Assembly: GCA_013373635.1 (NCBI GenBank)
Contig: JABXHN010000078.1
Span: forward strand, 1 to 35,113
Direction of reading: 5' to 3'
Length of the DNA stretch: 35,113 nt
From: Flavobacteriaceae bacterium
Lineage (GTDB): Bacteria; Bacteroidota; Bacteroidia; Flavobacteriales; Flavobacteriaceae
The notes under the pieces are model-generated. The model ran no database searches and was not told the DNA's origin. It saw only the letters and a program-made list of their open reading frames with translations. The position numbers and the translations under genes are program-made. Positions 1-7,425 of the stretch are shown in pieces. The stretch's first letter is position 1; every line of letters starts with the position of its first letter.

Positions 1-1194
1 AATCGCATTTTAGACGAAGTGCTCATCTCCCTTTTTATTGCACCAAAGTCCTTTACCAAGGAGAATGTAGTGGAAATTTCCTGCCATGGCTCCAACTTTA
101 TCATTAAGCAGATTATTCAACTGCTGATCAGAAAAGGGGCTCGTCCAGCCAAACCGGGAGAATTCACCAAGCGGGCCTTTATGAATGGCCAATTCGATTT
201 GGCCCAAGCCGAAGCTGTAGCCGACCTGATCAATGCCGACACTGAAGCAGCTCATAATGCAGCACTCAATCAAATGCGTGGCGGCTTCTCAGGAGAAATT
301 AAAAGGCTACGCGAAGAGCTGATACACTTCGCCTCCATGATTGAGTTAGAGCTGGATTTTGGTGAAGAAGATGTAGAATTCGCCAGTAGAGATGATCTAA
401 AAGATTTGGTCAACAAACTATTGGTAGTTGTAAATGCTTTGATCCAGAGCTTTGATTTGGGTAACGTAATAAAAAACGGTGTGCCGACCGTGATTGCCGG
501 AAAACCCAATGCCGGAAAGTCTACCCTGCTCAATGCTTTACTGAATGAAGAAAAAGCCATAGTCTCCGATATTGCTGGAACCACTCGCGACTTTATCGAA
601 GACGAAATAGTAATTGGCGGAGTTGCCTTCCGCTTTATCGATACGGCCGGACTGCGTGAAACAACCGATGCCATAGAAAAAATCGGTGTGGAACGCACCC
701 AGGCCAAAATGAAAACGGCTTCCATGATCATCTACCTCTTTGACCTTTCTCAGGTAGACATTGTGGAAATGAACAAAGAGATCAATGTACTGGAAAATAC
801 AGGAGTGCCTTTCCTTAAAGTCGGCAATAAGTTGGACAAAGTAGATGATGCCCTGGTTGAAAAGCTTCAGCATCAGCATCCGGATATGCTGTTCTTAACC
901 GCCAAGGAGCCTGAACATGTTGAGGAACTCAAAAACCGAATCCTTGAACTTGTTAACCTCAATAAATTCAAAAGAGGCGATACGGTAGTGACCAACATCC
1001 GCCATTACGACTCCCTCCTACAAACCAAAAATGCCCTAATGAACGTCATCGAAGGCATTGACGGCCAGGTCACCAATGACTTTGTGGCCATGGACATCCG
1101 CCAATCGCTCCACTACCTCGGTGAGATCACAGGGGAAATCACAACGGATGATTTGTTGGCAAATATTTTTAGTAAGTTTTGTATCGGGAAGTAG
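1..1194 (+). CDS. mnmE: tRNA modification GTPase MnmE, 5'-truncated by the window edge
   Basis: MnmE works with MnmG to install the (carboxymethyl)aminomethyl group at C5 of wobble uridine in tRNAs. The frame is open from base 1 (N-R-I-L-D-E-V), so the gene starts outside the window; the 397 codons seen fit a protein of about 455 residues lacking roughly its first 60. Visible parts are the end of the N-terminal domain (VVEISCHG), the helical domain, and the G domain: P-loop GKPNAGKST (about codons 167-175), G2 TTRD, G3 DTAG, G4 NKLD. The C-terminus is FCIGK, whose Cys is conserved in the family. The last 18 bp (1177-1194) are also the left attachment site of an integrated island, so the final codons may come from the element. 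The first in-frame GTG at 19 is not a real start. Identification is secure. Confidence 0.97.
   Translation, partial: NRILDEVLISLFIAPKSFTKENVVEISCHGSNFIIKQIIQLLIRKGARPAKPGEFTKRAFMNGQFDLAQAEAVADLINADTEAAHNAALNQMRGGFSGEIKRLREELIHFASMIELELDFGEEDVEFASRDDLKDLVNKLLVVVNALIQSFDLGNVIKNGVPTVIAGKPNAGKSTLLNALLNEEKAIVSDIAGTTRDFIEDEIVIGGVAFRFIDTAGLRETTDAIEKIGVERTQAKMKTASMIIYLFDLSQVDIVEMNKEINVLENTGVPFLKVGNKLDKVDDALVEKLQHQHPDMLFLTAKEPEHVEELKNRILELVNLNKFKRGDTVVTNIRHYDSLLQTKNALMNVIEGIDGQVTNDFVAMDIRQSLHYLGEITGEITTDDLLANIFSKFCIGK
1177..1194 (+). repeat. attL: left attachment core inside mnmE
   Basis: TTTTGTATCGGGAAGTAG, the last six codons of the present mnmE including its stop. It is paired with 25239-25256. 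The integrase operon starts about 200 bp to the right, the usual arrangement for tyrosine-recombinase islands. Confidence 0.85.
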
Positions 1195-1280
1195 TTTAGC
1201 TTCCAATACCTTCTTATCATACATTCAACGCACTTTTTCCTTACTTTTATATCCTTTGATTTCCATTGATTAGACAATTT

Positions 1281-1301
1281 TTGTTGCTAATTTGTTGTTA
1301 A
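1281..1301 (+). repeat. Tandem 10-bp repeats next to attL, possible recombinase arm sites
   Basis: TTGTTGCTAA at 1281-1290 and TTGTTGTTAA at 1292-1301 (9/10 identical, 11-bp period, about one helical turn) lie 90 bp inside the left att core. Accessory integrase or excisionase sites typically lie in this position. The function is inferred from position only. Confidence 0.3.
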
Positions 1302-1346
1302 ATATTTTCACCATCCAATTAATCTAAACACTTGGTGAAATTTTGT

Positions 1347-1364
1347 TACATATAGTTATATGTA
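1347..1364. promoter_or_regulatory. Palindromic operator candidate upstream of the integrase operon
   Basis: TACATATA (1347-1354), GT, TATATGTA (1357-1364): a perfect 8-bp inverted repeat 36 bp before the ATG at 1400. It is a likely dimer-binding site controlling the 1400-3515 operon. The HTH protein encoded by the first gene is an obvious but unproven candidate to bind it. No confident -33/-7 promoter was recognised. Confidence 0.4.
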
Positions 1365-1399
1365 GATACCATAAGAAACAAGTATATACCCTTTGATAC

Positions 1400-1753
1400 A
1401 TGAGTAGTAACATTAGAATTAAAAAAGTCTGTCAACATTGTGGAATTGAGTTTGTAGCCAAAACTACCGTCACACAATTCTGTGGAGATAACTGTGCCAA
1501 ACGAGCTTATAAAGCACGTAAGAGAAAAGAGAAGATCAATGCTGTTCCAAGTAAAGATATTCAGTCAGTAGATTTTCGAATAAGTAATTTTTCAGACAAA
1601 GAATTCCTGTCTATTAAAGAGACATGTGAGCTTCTGGGAGCAAGCAGAATGACTGTTCATAGACAAATCAAGAAAGGGTTTATTCCAGCGGTAAAATTAG
1701 GTAGCCGAGTTATTATAAAAAGATCAGAAATCAATAAATTATTTGAACAATGA
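1400..1753 (+). CDS. Zn-ribbon plus helix-turn-helix protein (excisionase/regulator type)
   Basis: This 117-aa protein has two parts. Residues 11-36 form a small zinc-ribbon-like cluster (CQHCG, then CGDNC). Residues about 68-117 form an HTH_17/MerR-like DNA-binding domain starting [21 protein letters not shown], with a wing ([13 protein letters not shown]). Such small HTH proteins in Bacteroidota elements act as excisionases or as regulators of the adjacent integrase. The stop overlaps the integrase start by 4 bp (ATGA), so the two are translationally coupled. A palindrome at 1347-1364 lies upstream and may be its operator. The domain call is good; the specific role (excisionase or repressor) is inferred from location. 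Confidence 0.75.
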   Translation: MSSNIRIKKVCQHCGIEFVAKTTVTQFCGDNCAKRAYKARKRKEKINAVPSKDIQSVDFRISNFSDKEFLSIKETCELLGASRMTVHRQIKKGFIPAVKLGSRVIIKRSEINKLFEQ

Positions 1754-2823
1754 AAGTCACACTGAGGCAACGCAACCAGGGTAAGAAAACCTGGCTTTAT
1801 CTCGACTATTATGAGAATGGAAAAAGAACCAACAAATCACTAAAACTATTCCTCTACCCTGACTCGAAAACTAAAGAGGAAAGGAAGCATAACAAGGAAA
1901 CACTTGCGCTTGCCCAAAACATTGAGACCAAGGAAAATATAAGAATTCAATCAGAAGCTTTCGGTATAGCTGATCTTAAGAAAGCTGACACTCAAGTTGT
2001 AGACTTCTTAGAGCGATTAGCTGAAGAGAGAATTGATAGCCCGAACAATTATGGGAATTGGAAAAGCATGATCAAACACTTCAAGGAGTTTCAAAAAAGT
2101 GGTCTTTCCTTTAATCAATTGACTCGGGACAAGGTGGAAGATTTCAAAAAGTATATTGTAACCAGACCTTTGAGTCAAAATACTAAATACTCCTACTTTG
2201 CTAAGTTCAAAGCAGCGCTTAAGGAGGCTGTAAACAGAGAAATCATCATCAAAAACCCAGGTCAAATTGTTAAACATCTTCCTCATGAAGAATCCAGAAA
2301 GGAATATCTAACACTTGATGAATTACAAGCAGTCTCAAAGCAAGATTGTAAAAAACCCTTGATCAAAAGCGCTTTTCTTTTTGGCTGCCTCACGGGTCTG
2401 CGATTTAGTGACATTATTGCGCTAACACCAAATAGTCTTAGAAAAGAGGGCTCTGTTTACATGGTACCCTTCAAGCAACAGAAAACTAAAGGATTCCAAT
2501 ATCATCCGATAGGTGAACAAGCCAAACAGCTCTTACCTGAGCCGATATCTAATGATAGCCCTTATTTTTTGGGTTTAGGAAAAAAACTAGAAAGCCCAGA
2601 TAACGAAATTCTTAGGGAATGGATCGGGCAAGCTGAAATAAAAAAGTATATAACGTTTCACTGCTCCAGACATACGTATGCTACTATACAACTAAGTTTA
2701 GGAACAGATATTTATGTGCTTTCAAAACTACTTGGCCACAGACACCTCAAAACCACTGAGGTATATGCCAAAGTAGTAGATCAAAAGAAAATTGAAGCTG
2801 CAAATAAAATTAAATTGAAATGA
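1750..2823 (+). CDS. int: Tyrosine recombinase (island integrase)
   Basis: A 357-aa site-specific recombinase presumed to integrate the island at the mnmE 3' end and excise it. Residues about 1-90 are an arm-DNA-binding region of Bacteroidota type ([20 protein letters not shown]). Residues about 75-180 are the SAM-like core-binding domain. The catalytic domain carries the full active set: R218 in TGLRFSD, K245 in QQKTKG, H304 and R307 in HCSRH, H330 in [13 protein letters not shown], and nucleophile Y339. It overlaps the genes on both sides by 4 bp, forming a three-gene operon. All catalytic residues are intact, so the enzyme should be active. The family is certain; its att specificity is inferred from the adjacent attL. 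Confidence 0.95.
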   Translation: MKVTLRQRNQGKKTWLYLDYYENGKRTNKSLKLFLYPDSKTKEERKHNKETLALAQNIETKENIRIQSEAFGIADLKKADTQVVDFLERLAEERIDSPNNYGNWKSMIKHFKEFQKSGLSFNQLTRDKVEDFKKYIVTRPLSQNTKYSYFAKFKAALKEAVNREIIIKNPGQIVKHLPHEESRKEYLTLDELQAVSKQDCKKPLIKSAFLFGCLTGLRFSDIIALTPNSLRKEGSVYMVPFKQQKTKGFQYHPIGEQAKQLLPEPISNDSPYFLGLGKKLESPDNEILREWIGQAEIKKYITFHCSRHTYATIQLSLGTDIYVLSKLLGHRHLKTTEVYAKVVDQKKIEAANKIKLK

Positions 2824-3515
2824 TCGGATTAGGCCCTAACTACCCAATTAGTTTTAAAGAAATGGCTTTAGATGAAACTGGCAACTTTTATGGATTATCG
2901 AAGCAACAGTTTGATGAATACAAAGACAGTGATGGCAATAGGCCGAATGACTCATTTATTTACGAAACCCTTCTTTCAAATAAACTAAAAGAACATTCGA
3001 TTTCAGATCTTGAGGATTTTATCGAGCATCAAGTCAATTCAGTTAATGACAAAATTGACTGGCTGAGAAACCTTGATAGAATGGTTAATAAAAATGATTT
3101 TCCTTTCTTCGAAGAAACTCAAAACAAAAGAGAGCTCTCGGTGCTGGTTCCTAGATTAATTAAAAAATATAAAAACGGAGATAAGAGCATTAATTCGATA
3201 GACCATAAGAGCGTTGTATTAGTTGATATTGACCAATCTGTGGTGATAAACACAAAATTCACTATTAATGAATTAGTTCTACTTTTTGATTTACTTAATC
3301 TAGAGGATTTAATACACACGGATTCATTGACAAAAGATCAATTATCTAACTTTTTAAGTTCACATTTTTCATCTCTGATGAGAAAAGACTCAATCAAACC
3401 AGGGTCCATTCGACAAGCCTTGAAAAAGGTTAATGATAGCGCTTTTCAAACACTCGATGATAAATTAATTAACCTACGAAAGAGATTAAGACAAAAATCA
3501 GAATCCACAGGCTGA
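2820..3515 (+). CDS. Unknown 231-aa protein, third gene of the integrase operon
   Basis: I do not recognise the family. The ATG overlaps the integrase stop by 4 bp (ATGA), so this protein is made together with Int. It is charged and mostly helical, with no signal peptide or membrane segment. The C-terminal third (about 145-231) has the pattern VINTKFTINELVLLFDLLNL, then DQLSNFLSSHFSS and GSIRQALKKV. This is faintly like the C-terminal part of RteC-type regulators or similar Bacteroidota element proteins, but I would not assign it. A role in recombination, excision control or element regulation is inferred only from coupling to int. Confidence 0.7.
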   Translation: MIGLGPNYPISFKEMALDETGNFYGLSKQQFDEYKDSDGNRPNDSFIYETLLSNKLKEHSISDLEDFIEHQVNSVNDKIDWLRNLDRMVNKNDFPFFEETQNKRELSVLVPRLIKKYKNGDKSINSIDHKSVVLVDIDQSVVINTKFTINELVLLFDLLNLEDLIHTDSLTKDQLSNFLSSHFSSLMRKDSIKPGSIRQALKKVNDSAFQTLDDKLINLRKRLRQKSESTG

Positions 3516-3624
3516 CTTGATATTAAACTTACCGATTTTCAGTAAGACCTCTGTAAGTTCAAAATCAACCTTTAATATTTCCTTTACATCGTCAATGATT
3601 TCCATTGATGGTTTTAGCGCTAGA

Positions 3625-3656
3625 ACCTTGATTTAGAAAACTTAAAATATCAAGGT
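3625..3656. promoter_or_regulatory. Inverted repeat abutting the start of the HTH gene at 3658
   Basis: ACCTTGAT (3625-3632) and ATCAAGGT (3649-3656) form a perfect 8-bp inverted repeat with a 16-nt spacer, ending one base before the ATG at 3658. It could be an autoregulatory operator for the HTH protein or an mRNA hairpin over the start. Function not shown. Confidence 0.35.
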
Positions 3657-3657
3657 A

Positions 3658-3957
3658 ATGAACCAGATTTTAGAGGAGCTGAAAGGGCTCAAGACTATGA
3701 TCCAAGCACAAGGGATTTTAAAGAAAGATGTGCTCACATTCGAAGAAGCCTGTACGTATTCAGGTATTTCAAAGTCTTTCATGTATAAGCTTACAAGTGG
3801 TGGTAAGATTCCATTCTATAAGCCTGGTGGAAAATTGGTCTATTTTAAGAGAGTTGAGCTTGATGAATGGCTCCTACAAAACCGCTCTAATTCTGAAGAT
3901 GAATTAGAGCAATTGGCTGAGAACTGGATTTCAAAACATGGAAGGAGGCAAAAATGA
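3658..3957 (+). CDS. Excisionase-family helix-turn-helix protein
   Basis: A 99-aa DNA-binding protein. Residues about 1-18 form a short helix (a possible dimer coil). Residues 25-72 are an HTH_17 domain: VLTFEEACTYSGISKSFMYK for the two helices, then the wing KPGGKLVYFKRVELDEWL. This is the common small HTH protein that precedes replication-type genes in Bacteroidota mobile elements. It acts as an excisionase or as a switch for the following genes. Its last codons overlap the next gene by 4 bp (ATGA). An inverted repeat directly before its start (3625-3656) suggests autoregulation. Domain secure, exact role not. Confidence 0.8.
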   Translation: MNQILEELKGLKTMIQAQGILKKDVLTFEEACTYSGISKSFMYKLTSGGKIPFYKPGGKLVYFKRVELDEWLLQNRSNSEDELEQLAENWISKHGRRQK

Positions 3958-4619
3958 CCAACAGAATTAATCTAGAGGCAACTATTTTGAGCATGTCAAT
4001 GGAAGGCCACTTTTCCAGTGCTTTTGACATCCTAAAGAAGGAGAATTTCACCCAAACAAAGAACAATCCTCATAAAGAACTCTGGAGAGTTATGTGCTCA
4101 CTATATCCTGAAAGACATATTGATATCATAACAGTCAGTAGCAAGTACTCTGAATTATACGGCATCAACCTTAGTGCCTACTTAGTTGAAATCAACAGAC
4201 TCGTAACTAATGATAAAATAACCGACTATTGTCTTTGCTTATTGGAGAAGGATATTCGTTCAAAATTAATAACAGCAATAAAATTAGAAGAGTCCAAACT
4301 CTTTAAAGAAGGCTATCTTGATATGTCCTCAAGGTATCTAGAATTAGCTAATTTCATTGGAGATTTAGACACTGACCTATTTAAACAACTAGAGTCGATT
4401 CAAAGCTACCTGGATATTCTGCATCATGGGAAAACACCAACTAGCATTCTTAGAATTTTTCAAGCTCTACCAAAGAGGATTTTTGAAATCAAAAATAAGA
4501 CCGGACTTGCAAGCTTATCCTTCCATTTACTGCGGAGAATAAAATCTAGTAATTCTCCGGAACTATCTAATGATGCATCTGTACTTCTTACAAAACTTAA
4601 CGGACTTAGACATGGATAA
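3954..4619 (+). CDS. DnaB N-terminal-domain-like protein
   Basis: A 221-aa protein. Residues about 5-110 resemble the helical N-terminal domain of replicative helicase DnaB: LEATILSMSMEG, then AFDILKKENF, H-K-ELWRVMCSL, IDIITVSSKYSE, LSAYLVEINRLV. There is no P-loop, so the helicase motor is absent here. The ATPase comes from the next gene, whose start overlaps this stop by 8 bp. It looks as if a DnaB-like or primase-associated function is split over two coupled genes. It probably takes part in element replication, for example loading or docking with host replisome proteins. The similarity is by pattern only; moderate confidence. Confidence 0.65.
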   Translation: MTNRINLEATILSMSMEGHFSSAFDILKKENFTQTKNNPHKELWRVMCSLYPERHIDIITVSSKYSELYGINLSAYLVEINRLVTNDKITDYCLCLLEKDIRSKLITAIKLEESKLFKEGYLDMSSRYLELANFIGDLDTDLFKQLESIQSYLDILHHGKTPTSILRIFQALPKRIFEIKNKTGLASLSFHLLRRIKSSNSPELSNDASVLLTKLNGLRHG

Positions 4620-5670
4620 TTCAATTAACCTTTCGGACTTCCTTTCGAATGAGAAAGGAGGTTCTAATGATCAGGGATTATTTGTTTCTATGACAGCGAA
4701 GGAATGGTTAGAACAAAGTAAAAGTAAGCCTATTCCAAAAATGCTATTTGATGAACTGTGGTTTGAAGGTGAATTGTGTGTTCTGATAGCAGATACAAAT
4801 CAAGGAAAATCTATTCTTGCTGTTCAAATAGCCGATTCAATTTCAAGGGGTATTGAAATAGATGAATTCTCGATTGGTGTAGAAGCTCAGCCGGTACTTT
4901 ATTTCGATTTCGAGTTGTCGGAGAAACAATTTGAAGCTAGATACTCAGAACAAGTAGACGGATCAGACTTTTATCACAACCAGTATGAATTTGACAAATT
5001 CTTCATTAGATCTGAGATTAACCCAAATTGCAATCCCCCAAAACACCAGAGCTATGATGATTGGCTTTTAGACTCACTTATCAGTGAAATAAGATTCAAA
5101 AATGCCAAAGTAATTATCATTGACAACATCACCTTTCTTAAATCAGAATTAGAAAAATCAAAAGATGCCGCTCCTTTTATACAGAAACTCAAACGTTTAA
5201 AAGATCAAGAGGGGCTGTCAATATTGATTTTAGCACACACTCCAAAAATAGATATGTCAAGGCCAATTAATATAAATCATATTTCAGGTAGTAAAGCAAT
5301 TGCGAACTTCATTGACAGTGCTTTTGCAATTGGCGAAAGTCAAACAAGCAAAGCCATAAAGTATATTAAACAAATTAAGGTCAGACATAAAGAGTTTAAA
5401 TATCATGCAGGAAATGTTATGGTCTGTGCAATCATAAAGAAGAGAAACTTTCTTCAGCTTGAACCCAAGTACACCGAACATGAGCAGGAGCATTTAAGAA
5501 TCTTTAAAGTAAGCAGTTCAACAGATAAAGCCCTTATGGCTTTTGAGTTAAAAAGTAAGGGCTTAAGCAATATCGAAATTGGTAAGGAGATAGGAGTATC
5601 TGAAAAAATGGTTAGGAACTATTTAAAGATGGATAAGGAAGAATTACAAGCTCGGACTACTCGGACATAA
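4612..5670 (+). CDS. RepA/RecA-fold ATPase (AAA_25 type) with C-terminal HTH
   Basis: 352 aa from the ATG at 4612, chosen because it overlaps the preceding stop by only 8 bp; an upstream in-frame ATG at 4570 would add 14 residues. It is a hexameric-helicase-type ATPase of the RepA/AAA_25 group, common in the replication modules of Bacteroidota plasmids and islands. Walker A is ADTNQGKS (residues 60-67). Walker B is VIIIDN with Asp about 171. A third motif, ILILAHTPK, follows. The C-terminus has a small HTH (NIEIGKEIGVSEKMVRNYLK). The DnaB-N-like protein before it may be its partner. The stop codon lies in the loop of a perfect 19-bp inverted repeat (5649-5695). Family fairly sure; replicative role inferred. 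Confidence 0.8.
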   Translation: MDNSINLSDFLSNEKGGSNDQGLFVSMTAKEWLEQSKSKPIPKMLFDELWFEGELCVLIADTNQGKSILAVQIADSISRGIEIDEFSIGVEAQPVLYFDFELSEKQFEARYSEQVDGSDFYHNQYEFDKFFIRSEINPNCNPPKHQSYDDWLLDSLISEIRFKNAKVIIIDNITFLKSELEKSKDAAPFIQKLKRLKDQEGLSILILAHTPKIDMSRPININHISGSKAIANFIDSAFAIGESQTSKAIKYIKQIKVRHKEFKYHAGNVMVCAIIKKRNFLQLEPKYTEHEQEHLRIFKVSSSTDKALMAFELKSKGLSNIEIGKEIGVSEKMVRNYLKMDKEELQARTTRT

Positions 5671-5695
5671 TTTAAGTGTCCGAGTAGTCCGAGCT
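5649..5695. repeat. Perfect 19-bp inverted repeat spanning the ATPase stop codon
   Basis: AGCTCGGACTACTCGGACA (5649-5667) and its exact complement (5677-5695) are separated by 9 nt that hold the TAA stop. Each arm is itself a tandem repeat of CTCGGAC. No T-run follows the right arm, so it is not a typical intrinsic terminator. It may still stop transcription, or be an origin or nicking hairpin of the element. Confidence 0.9.
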
Positions 5696-6055
5696 AATCA
5701 ACGGTAATATTCGGTTCTTAGGACAATCCTTACGAACGAACAATTGTAGAACATAAAGCATTCACTGTGTTCAACCGATTGTTCGACTTGATAATTGGTG
5801 AATTCACTTTAAAAACTGAATTCACCAGTACTTTAACCGATAATTCAATGGTTAATAATCAGTGAAACACTGGTTAATTGCATGACTATGATTGTTAATC
5901 GATTACGTCAAAAAGCAAATGTATTGAATAGACCTTAGCTCTCTTGTGTTGGCCTTTATATATTTGACTATACCGAATGTTCGGGGTTGTGTTCGCGAAC
6001 ACAGTCTTCTTGCGTTCGGGTGAACACACTCAAAGATTGTTCCTGAACACTTAGA
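5671..6055. other. Gene-free, repeat-rich spacer after the replication-like module
   Basis: No plausible coding sequence was found. The stretch is dense in inverted repeats: the right arm of the 5649-5695 hairpin; TGGTGAATTCA/TGAATTCACCA (5796-5806 and 5817-5827); CAGTG-AAA-CACTG (5860-5872); CCGAA-TG-TTCGG (5973-5984); and three GTTC..GAAC palindromes at 5991-6048. This density beside a RepA/DnaB-like module fits an origin or cis-acting control region. The function is inferred. Confidence 0.6.
5988..6048. repeat. Three GTTC..GAAC palindromes at exact 24-bp spacing
   Basis: Sites are TGTGTTCGCGAACACA (5988-6003, a perfect 16-bp palindrome), GTTCGGGTGAAC (6014-6025) and GTTCCTGAAC (6039-6048). 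Their centres, 5995.5, 6019.5 and 6043.5, are exactly 24 bp apart. Spacers inside the palindromes differ (2, 4 and 2 nt). GTTCGGGTGAAC recurs at 23075-23086 and 23119-23130. This looks like a set of binding sites for one dimeric protein. Confidence 0.7.
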
Positions 6056-6187
6056 TTAAGTTCCTTCCAATATCCATTTGAAGAGATTAATCCATCTTAT
6101 GGCAGCCAAAATCAAGAGGGCTCCCAAGGACAGCGCTAATATCAGTCGGTTTCTTTTTTGTCGCAGTGTGGGCTTACTTGAATCCAT
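6056..6187 (-). CDS. 43-aa single-pass membrane peptide
   Basis: A short frame starting ATG at 6187 and ending TAA at 6056, 8 bp downstream of the stop of the 84-aa gene on the same strand. The peptide starts MDSSKPTLRQKRNR, with a basic segment. A hydrophobic helix follows (about residues 15-30, LILALSLGALLILAAI) and then an amphipathic Trp-rich tail (RWINLFKWILEGT). Basic residues before the helix predict the N-terminus inside. It is too short for family assignment. The membrane pattern and tight spacing argue for a real gene. Small membrane peptides of this shape can be toxins, holin-like effectors or regulators, but nothing here shows which. Confidence 0.5.
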   Translation of the reverse strand: MDSSKPTLRQKRNRLILALSLGALLILAAIRWINLFKWILEGT

Positions 6188-6195
6188 GCTTAAGC

Positions 6196-6450
6196 CTATG
6201 ACTCTCTCTCAAAAAAAAGCATAAGGCTCTCAGTGTATGAAAGCACTAGTCCGTCAACATCATTCCCTTGATCGTCTGATTCATAGTCAACACGGCTATT
6301 AGCTAATGGAACAACACTTTTTAACTCAAAACCTTCTACCACCATTTCATTAATCACCTTCTGAACTTCAGAATCATTAATCTTAGCATTATCAGTTTCA
6401 AGGTGTTGAAGAGTATTTAGCACCACTGATCGGACTTTATATTCTTTCAT
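6196..6450 (-). CDS. Small protein resembling DUF4177
   Basis: 84 aa. It starts MKEYKVRSVVLNTLQ, then a helix (EVQKVINEMVVEGFELKSVVPL) and, after an acidic loop, a closing strand LMLFFER. This order (EYKV strand, helix, GWEL-SVVP strand, final FKR strand) is the pattern of DUF4177 proteins, whose function is unknown. It lies 67 bp after the 139-aa gene and 8 bp before the 43-aa membrane peptide, suggesting a three-gene leftward operon. Soluble, no signal peptide. The family suggestion is by pattern only. Confidence 0.6.
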   Translation of the reverse strand: MKEYKVRSVVLNTLQHLETDNAKINDSEVQKVINEMVVEGFELKSVVPLANSRVDYESDDQGNDVDGLVLSYTESLMLFFERES

Positions 6451-6517
6451 TGATTGTAGGAAATATTTATCCTAATTAACCAACTTCTGAAGTTTAAGCA
6501 CTAGTCATATATGAATA

Positions 6518-6937
6518 TTAGCGCCTCTTCCTATTAATTCTTTGGTACTTCTGGCGTAAATATTCCCATATCTTCTTTTTCCGATTTCCATCTGTCCAAA
6601 AAACATCAACCAATGTTGGGAAGCGACTCAAAAGCTTCTCCAATACCTCTCCATTCCGCTTGTTCCAAATAAACTCACTATCACCAGCCGACTCTGCGCG
6701 AATAGTCACTTGAACATTTCGAAATTCAGGTCTCTCATCATTCCTGAATTTATATACCAAAAACATTTCCTGAAGGATATGATCTCTAGCATTGGAATCT
6801 AAAAGTTGTGGATTCCCCTCGTCTACACGATACCACCAAATACCCTTTTTGTCCTGAGAGACCTCCAAAAAGAAATAGAGTTCATGGATTGCACCATCTC
6901 TCATCTTTGCAATAAACCGTCCCCTCTCAATCTTCAT
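6518..6937 (-). CDS. Unknown 139-aa protein
   Basis: Not recognised. The N-terminal half is beta-rich with aromatic residues (RFIAKMRDGAIHELYFFLEV, then GIWWYRVDEGNP). The C-terminus is strongly basic (NRKKKIWEYLRQKYQRINRKRR), which could bind nucleic acid or a membrane surface. No signal peptide or transmembrane helix. It is divergent from the 132-aa gene at 7027, with a 9-bp inverted repeat in the shared promoter region, and leads a likely operon with the 84-aa and 43-aa genes. Confidence 0.6.
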   Translation of the reverse strand: MKIERGRFIAKMRDGAIHELYFFLEVSQDKKGIWWYRVDEGNPQLLDSNARDHILQEMFLVYKFRNDERPEFRNVQVTIRAESAGDSEFIWNKRNGEVLEKLLSRFPTLVDVFWTDGNRKKKIWEYLRQKYQRINRKRR

Positions 6938-6963
6938 TTCTGATAACTAATTATTATAGTATT

Positions 6964-6986
6964 AAAAACTAACAATATTAGTTTTT
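6964..6986. promoter_or_regulatory. Operator candidate between divergent genes 6937(-) and 7027(+)
   Basis: AAAAACTAA (6964-6972), CAATA, TTAGTTTTT (6978-6986): a perfect 9-bp inverted repeat between two divergent starts. A second, shorter one is TATTGT-CTAA-ACAATA (7005-7020). Because both flanking genes start outward, an operator is more likely than a terminator. Confidence 0.45.
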
Positions 6987-7026
6987 GTTCATGATTAGTA
7001 CTAGTATTGTCTAAACAATATCTGCT

Positions 7027-7425
7027 ATGGAGTTAATCACATTAGATTATGAGGGCCAAAGAAACAGCCGTCTGGTAATTATGTCCGATGAAGAGAGAGA
7101 CGTTGGTAGATTTACAATTCTTAATAGAGAAGAGATGACCTTACCGGATCCCGAGAACAGATATTGGCAGTATATTTTTGAAAAGACCATTGAGACTGGA
7201 GAACTTATAAGGTCTAAGGTGTTTGTCCGGCCAAATGGGACTGTCCAAGTATGGAAGGATGAATATGACAACTATCGTGTCATAGAGGAGATGCTCATTG
7301 ACGGATGGTTACCGATTGCTGATGTAGACAATTCTGAAGAACAAAGCGCAATGGCTGAAAAAAGACCAATTAAATGGAGAGAAAACAATGAATTATATTG
7401 CCATTTTCTAAAAGACAAAACCTAG
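7027..7425 (+). CDS. Unknown 132-aa protein
   Basis: Not recognised. Acidic soluble protein. Segments of note are MELITLDYEG, a central beta-rich stretch (SKVFVRPNGTVQVWKDEYDNYRVI) that looks like a small beta-sheet domain, and a C-terminal WRENNELYCHFLK. The TAG at 7423-7425 directly abuts the stop of the convergent SRAP gene at 7426, so the two genes share no spacer. Divergent from the 139-aa gene, with palindromes between. The coding call rests on length, tight packing and lack of competing frames. Confidence 0.6.
   Translation: MELITLDYEGQRNSRLVIMSDEERDVGRFTILNREEMTLPDPENRYWQYIFEKTIETGELIRSKVFVRPNGTVQVWKDEYDNYRVIEEMLIDGWLPIADVDNSEEQSAMAEKRPIKWRENNELYCHFLKDKT

Noticed and set aside
3498-3605. 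35-codon minus-strand frame after the 231-aa gene
   Set aside because: It overlaps the 3' end of the 231-aa gene on the other strand and shows no family pattern; length is easily reached by chance.
1258-3609. 14-bp exact match TGATTTCCATTGAT at 1257-1270 and 3596-3609
   Set aside because: Both flank the integrase operon, which is tempting as arm sites, but a match of this length in AT-rich DNA can arise by chance and no further copies were noticed.
5649-5695. Simple rho-independent terminator after the RepA-like ATPase
   Set aside because: The hairpin is perfect but no T-run follows and the left arm is coding; kept as a structural repeat instead.
5671-6055. CRISPR array in the repeat-rich spacers (also 22753-23140)
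   Set aside because: Repeats are short, palindromic and irregular in spacer content; there is no constant 25-40 bp repeat and no cas gene.
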